Below are positions 6,128 to 6,511 of a stretch of DNA of 6,511 nucleotides, one piece after another (the first letter of the stretch is position 1; each line of letters opens with the position of its first letter). Position numbers and translations under genes: made by a program. The stretch is from Bacteroidales bacterium (GTDB taxonomy: Bacteria; Bacteroidota; Bacteroidia; Bacteroidales; VadinHA17). The notes under the pieces are model-generated. The model was not told the DNA's origin. It saw only the letters and a list, made by a program, of their open reading frames with translations, and did no database searches. Where the stretch lies: the NCBI GenBank assembly GCA_022615595.1, contig JAKEGI010000026.1, forward strand, positions 1 through 6,511, in the 5' to 3' direction.

Positions 6128-6511
6128 GAGTAACGTCTCTTCAGCATTTCAGTTAGTGGTTCAACACACCGGTCTATGTCACCGGCACCTATTGTAAGCA
6201 GCAAACCTTCGTCCAGATTTTCGAGTGCAGGAAGCAACTCCTCCCTGGTGACGGTCTTCACATTCCTGTTTTTCATAAGACCGGCGATCATCTCGGATGA
6301 CACCCCCGGTATGGGGTTCTCCCTCGCCGGATATAGTGTCAGCAGCAGAACATTATCTATCCTGTCAAGTGCTGCTGCAAATCCTTCGGCAAAATCGCGG
6401 GTACGGCTGTACAGGTGAGGCTGGAAGACTGCTGTCACCTTCCTTCCGGGGTAGAAATCGCGAACAGCGCTCACAAGTGCGTTTATCTCCTGCGGGTGAT
6501 GTGCATAGTCA
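6124..6511 (-). CDS. murC: UDP-N-acetylmuramate--L-alanine ligase (MurC), C-terminal part only
   Basis: MurC joins L-alanine to UDP-N-acetylmuramic acid using ATP, the first step of the peptide stem in cytoplasmic peptidoglycan precursor synthesis. Only the last 128 codons are in the window; the reading frame stays open to the edge at 6511, so the start, the UDP-binding domain and the ATP P-loop are outside. The visible part is the C-terminal Mur ligase domain. It begins DYAHHPQEI, continues with FQPHLYSRTRDF (visible residues 29-40) and YPARENPIPGVSSEM (60-74), and ends near TIGAGDID (106-113). The first two are strongly characteristic of MurC, as opposed to MurD, MurE or MurF. The family is usually about 460 residues, so roughly a quarter is seen. 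Its TGA stop overlaps the ftsQ ATG by four bases, which suggests translational coupling. The identification is firm; completeness of the upstream part cannot be judged. Confidence 0.96.
   Translation of the reverse strand, partial: DYAHHPQEINALVSAVRDFYPGRKVTAVFQPHLYSRTRDFAEGFAAALDRIDNVLLLTLYPARENPIPGVSSEMIAGLMKNRNVKTVTREELLPALENLDEGLLLTIGAGDIDRCVEPLTEMLKRRYS

Noticed and set aside
5727..6197. A 156-codon open frame on the plus strand
   Set aside because: It is antisense to ftsQ and the end of murC, with no recognisable domain, signal or promoter; treated as a shadow frame.
1..6511. CRISPR array, tRNA/rRNA gene, insertion sequence, phage or defence system
   Set aside because: No spaced direct repeats, RNA gene signatures, transposase or terminal repeats were seen on either strand; the window is filled by conventional envelope and division genes.

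Overview
This window comes from a member of the Bacteroidota and most resembles the Bacteroidales/Marinilabiliales side of that phylum. Three things point there. A Porin_10-type outer-membrane barrel sits next to the division genes. FtsZ carries a conserved extra tail after its FtsA-binding peptide. The two non-operonic genes have TAnnTTTG-type -7 promoter boxes and no clear Shine-Dalgarno sequences. Base composition looks close to half G+C by eye. No genus is claimed.

All recognisable genes lie on the minus strand, so transcription runs from high to low coordinates. The upstream part (6511 to 2420) is the distal end of a division and cell-wall (dcw) cluster: the 3' end of murC, then ftsQ, ftsA and ftsZ. 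murC and ftsQ overlap by 4 bases (ATGA), ftsQ and ftsA are 28 bp apart, and ftsA and ftsZ are 17 bp apart, so this is very probably one transcript. There is no ddl gene between murC and ftsQ. A strong intrinsic terminator (10-bp perfect stem plus six T) lies 36 bases after ftsZ and ends the cluster.

Downstream are two further envelope genes that appear to be separately transcribed. One encodes a 634-residue putative outer-membrane porin (Porin_10 family). The other, cut by the window edge, is the 5' end of a lipoprotein resembling the substrate-binding-like domain of the lytic murein transglycosylase MltF. A perfect TAnnTTTG box lies just before each of these two genes.

Functionally, MurC makes a peptidoglycan precursor. 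FtsQ, FtsA and FtsZ build the division ring and direct wall synthesis to midcell. The MltF-like protein, if it is a complete enzyme beyond the window, would cleave old glycan strands, and the porin would serve the outer membrane. The window is largely conventional and no undescribed system was found. The points worth a second look are an in-frame hexanucleotide repeat in ftsA, a possibly leaderless porin mRNA, the non-ATG start of the MltF-like gene, and the extra FtsZ tail.
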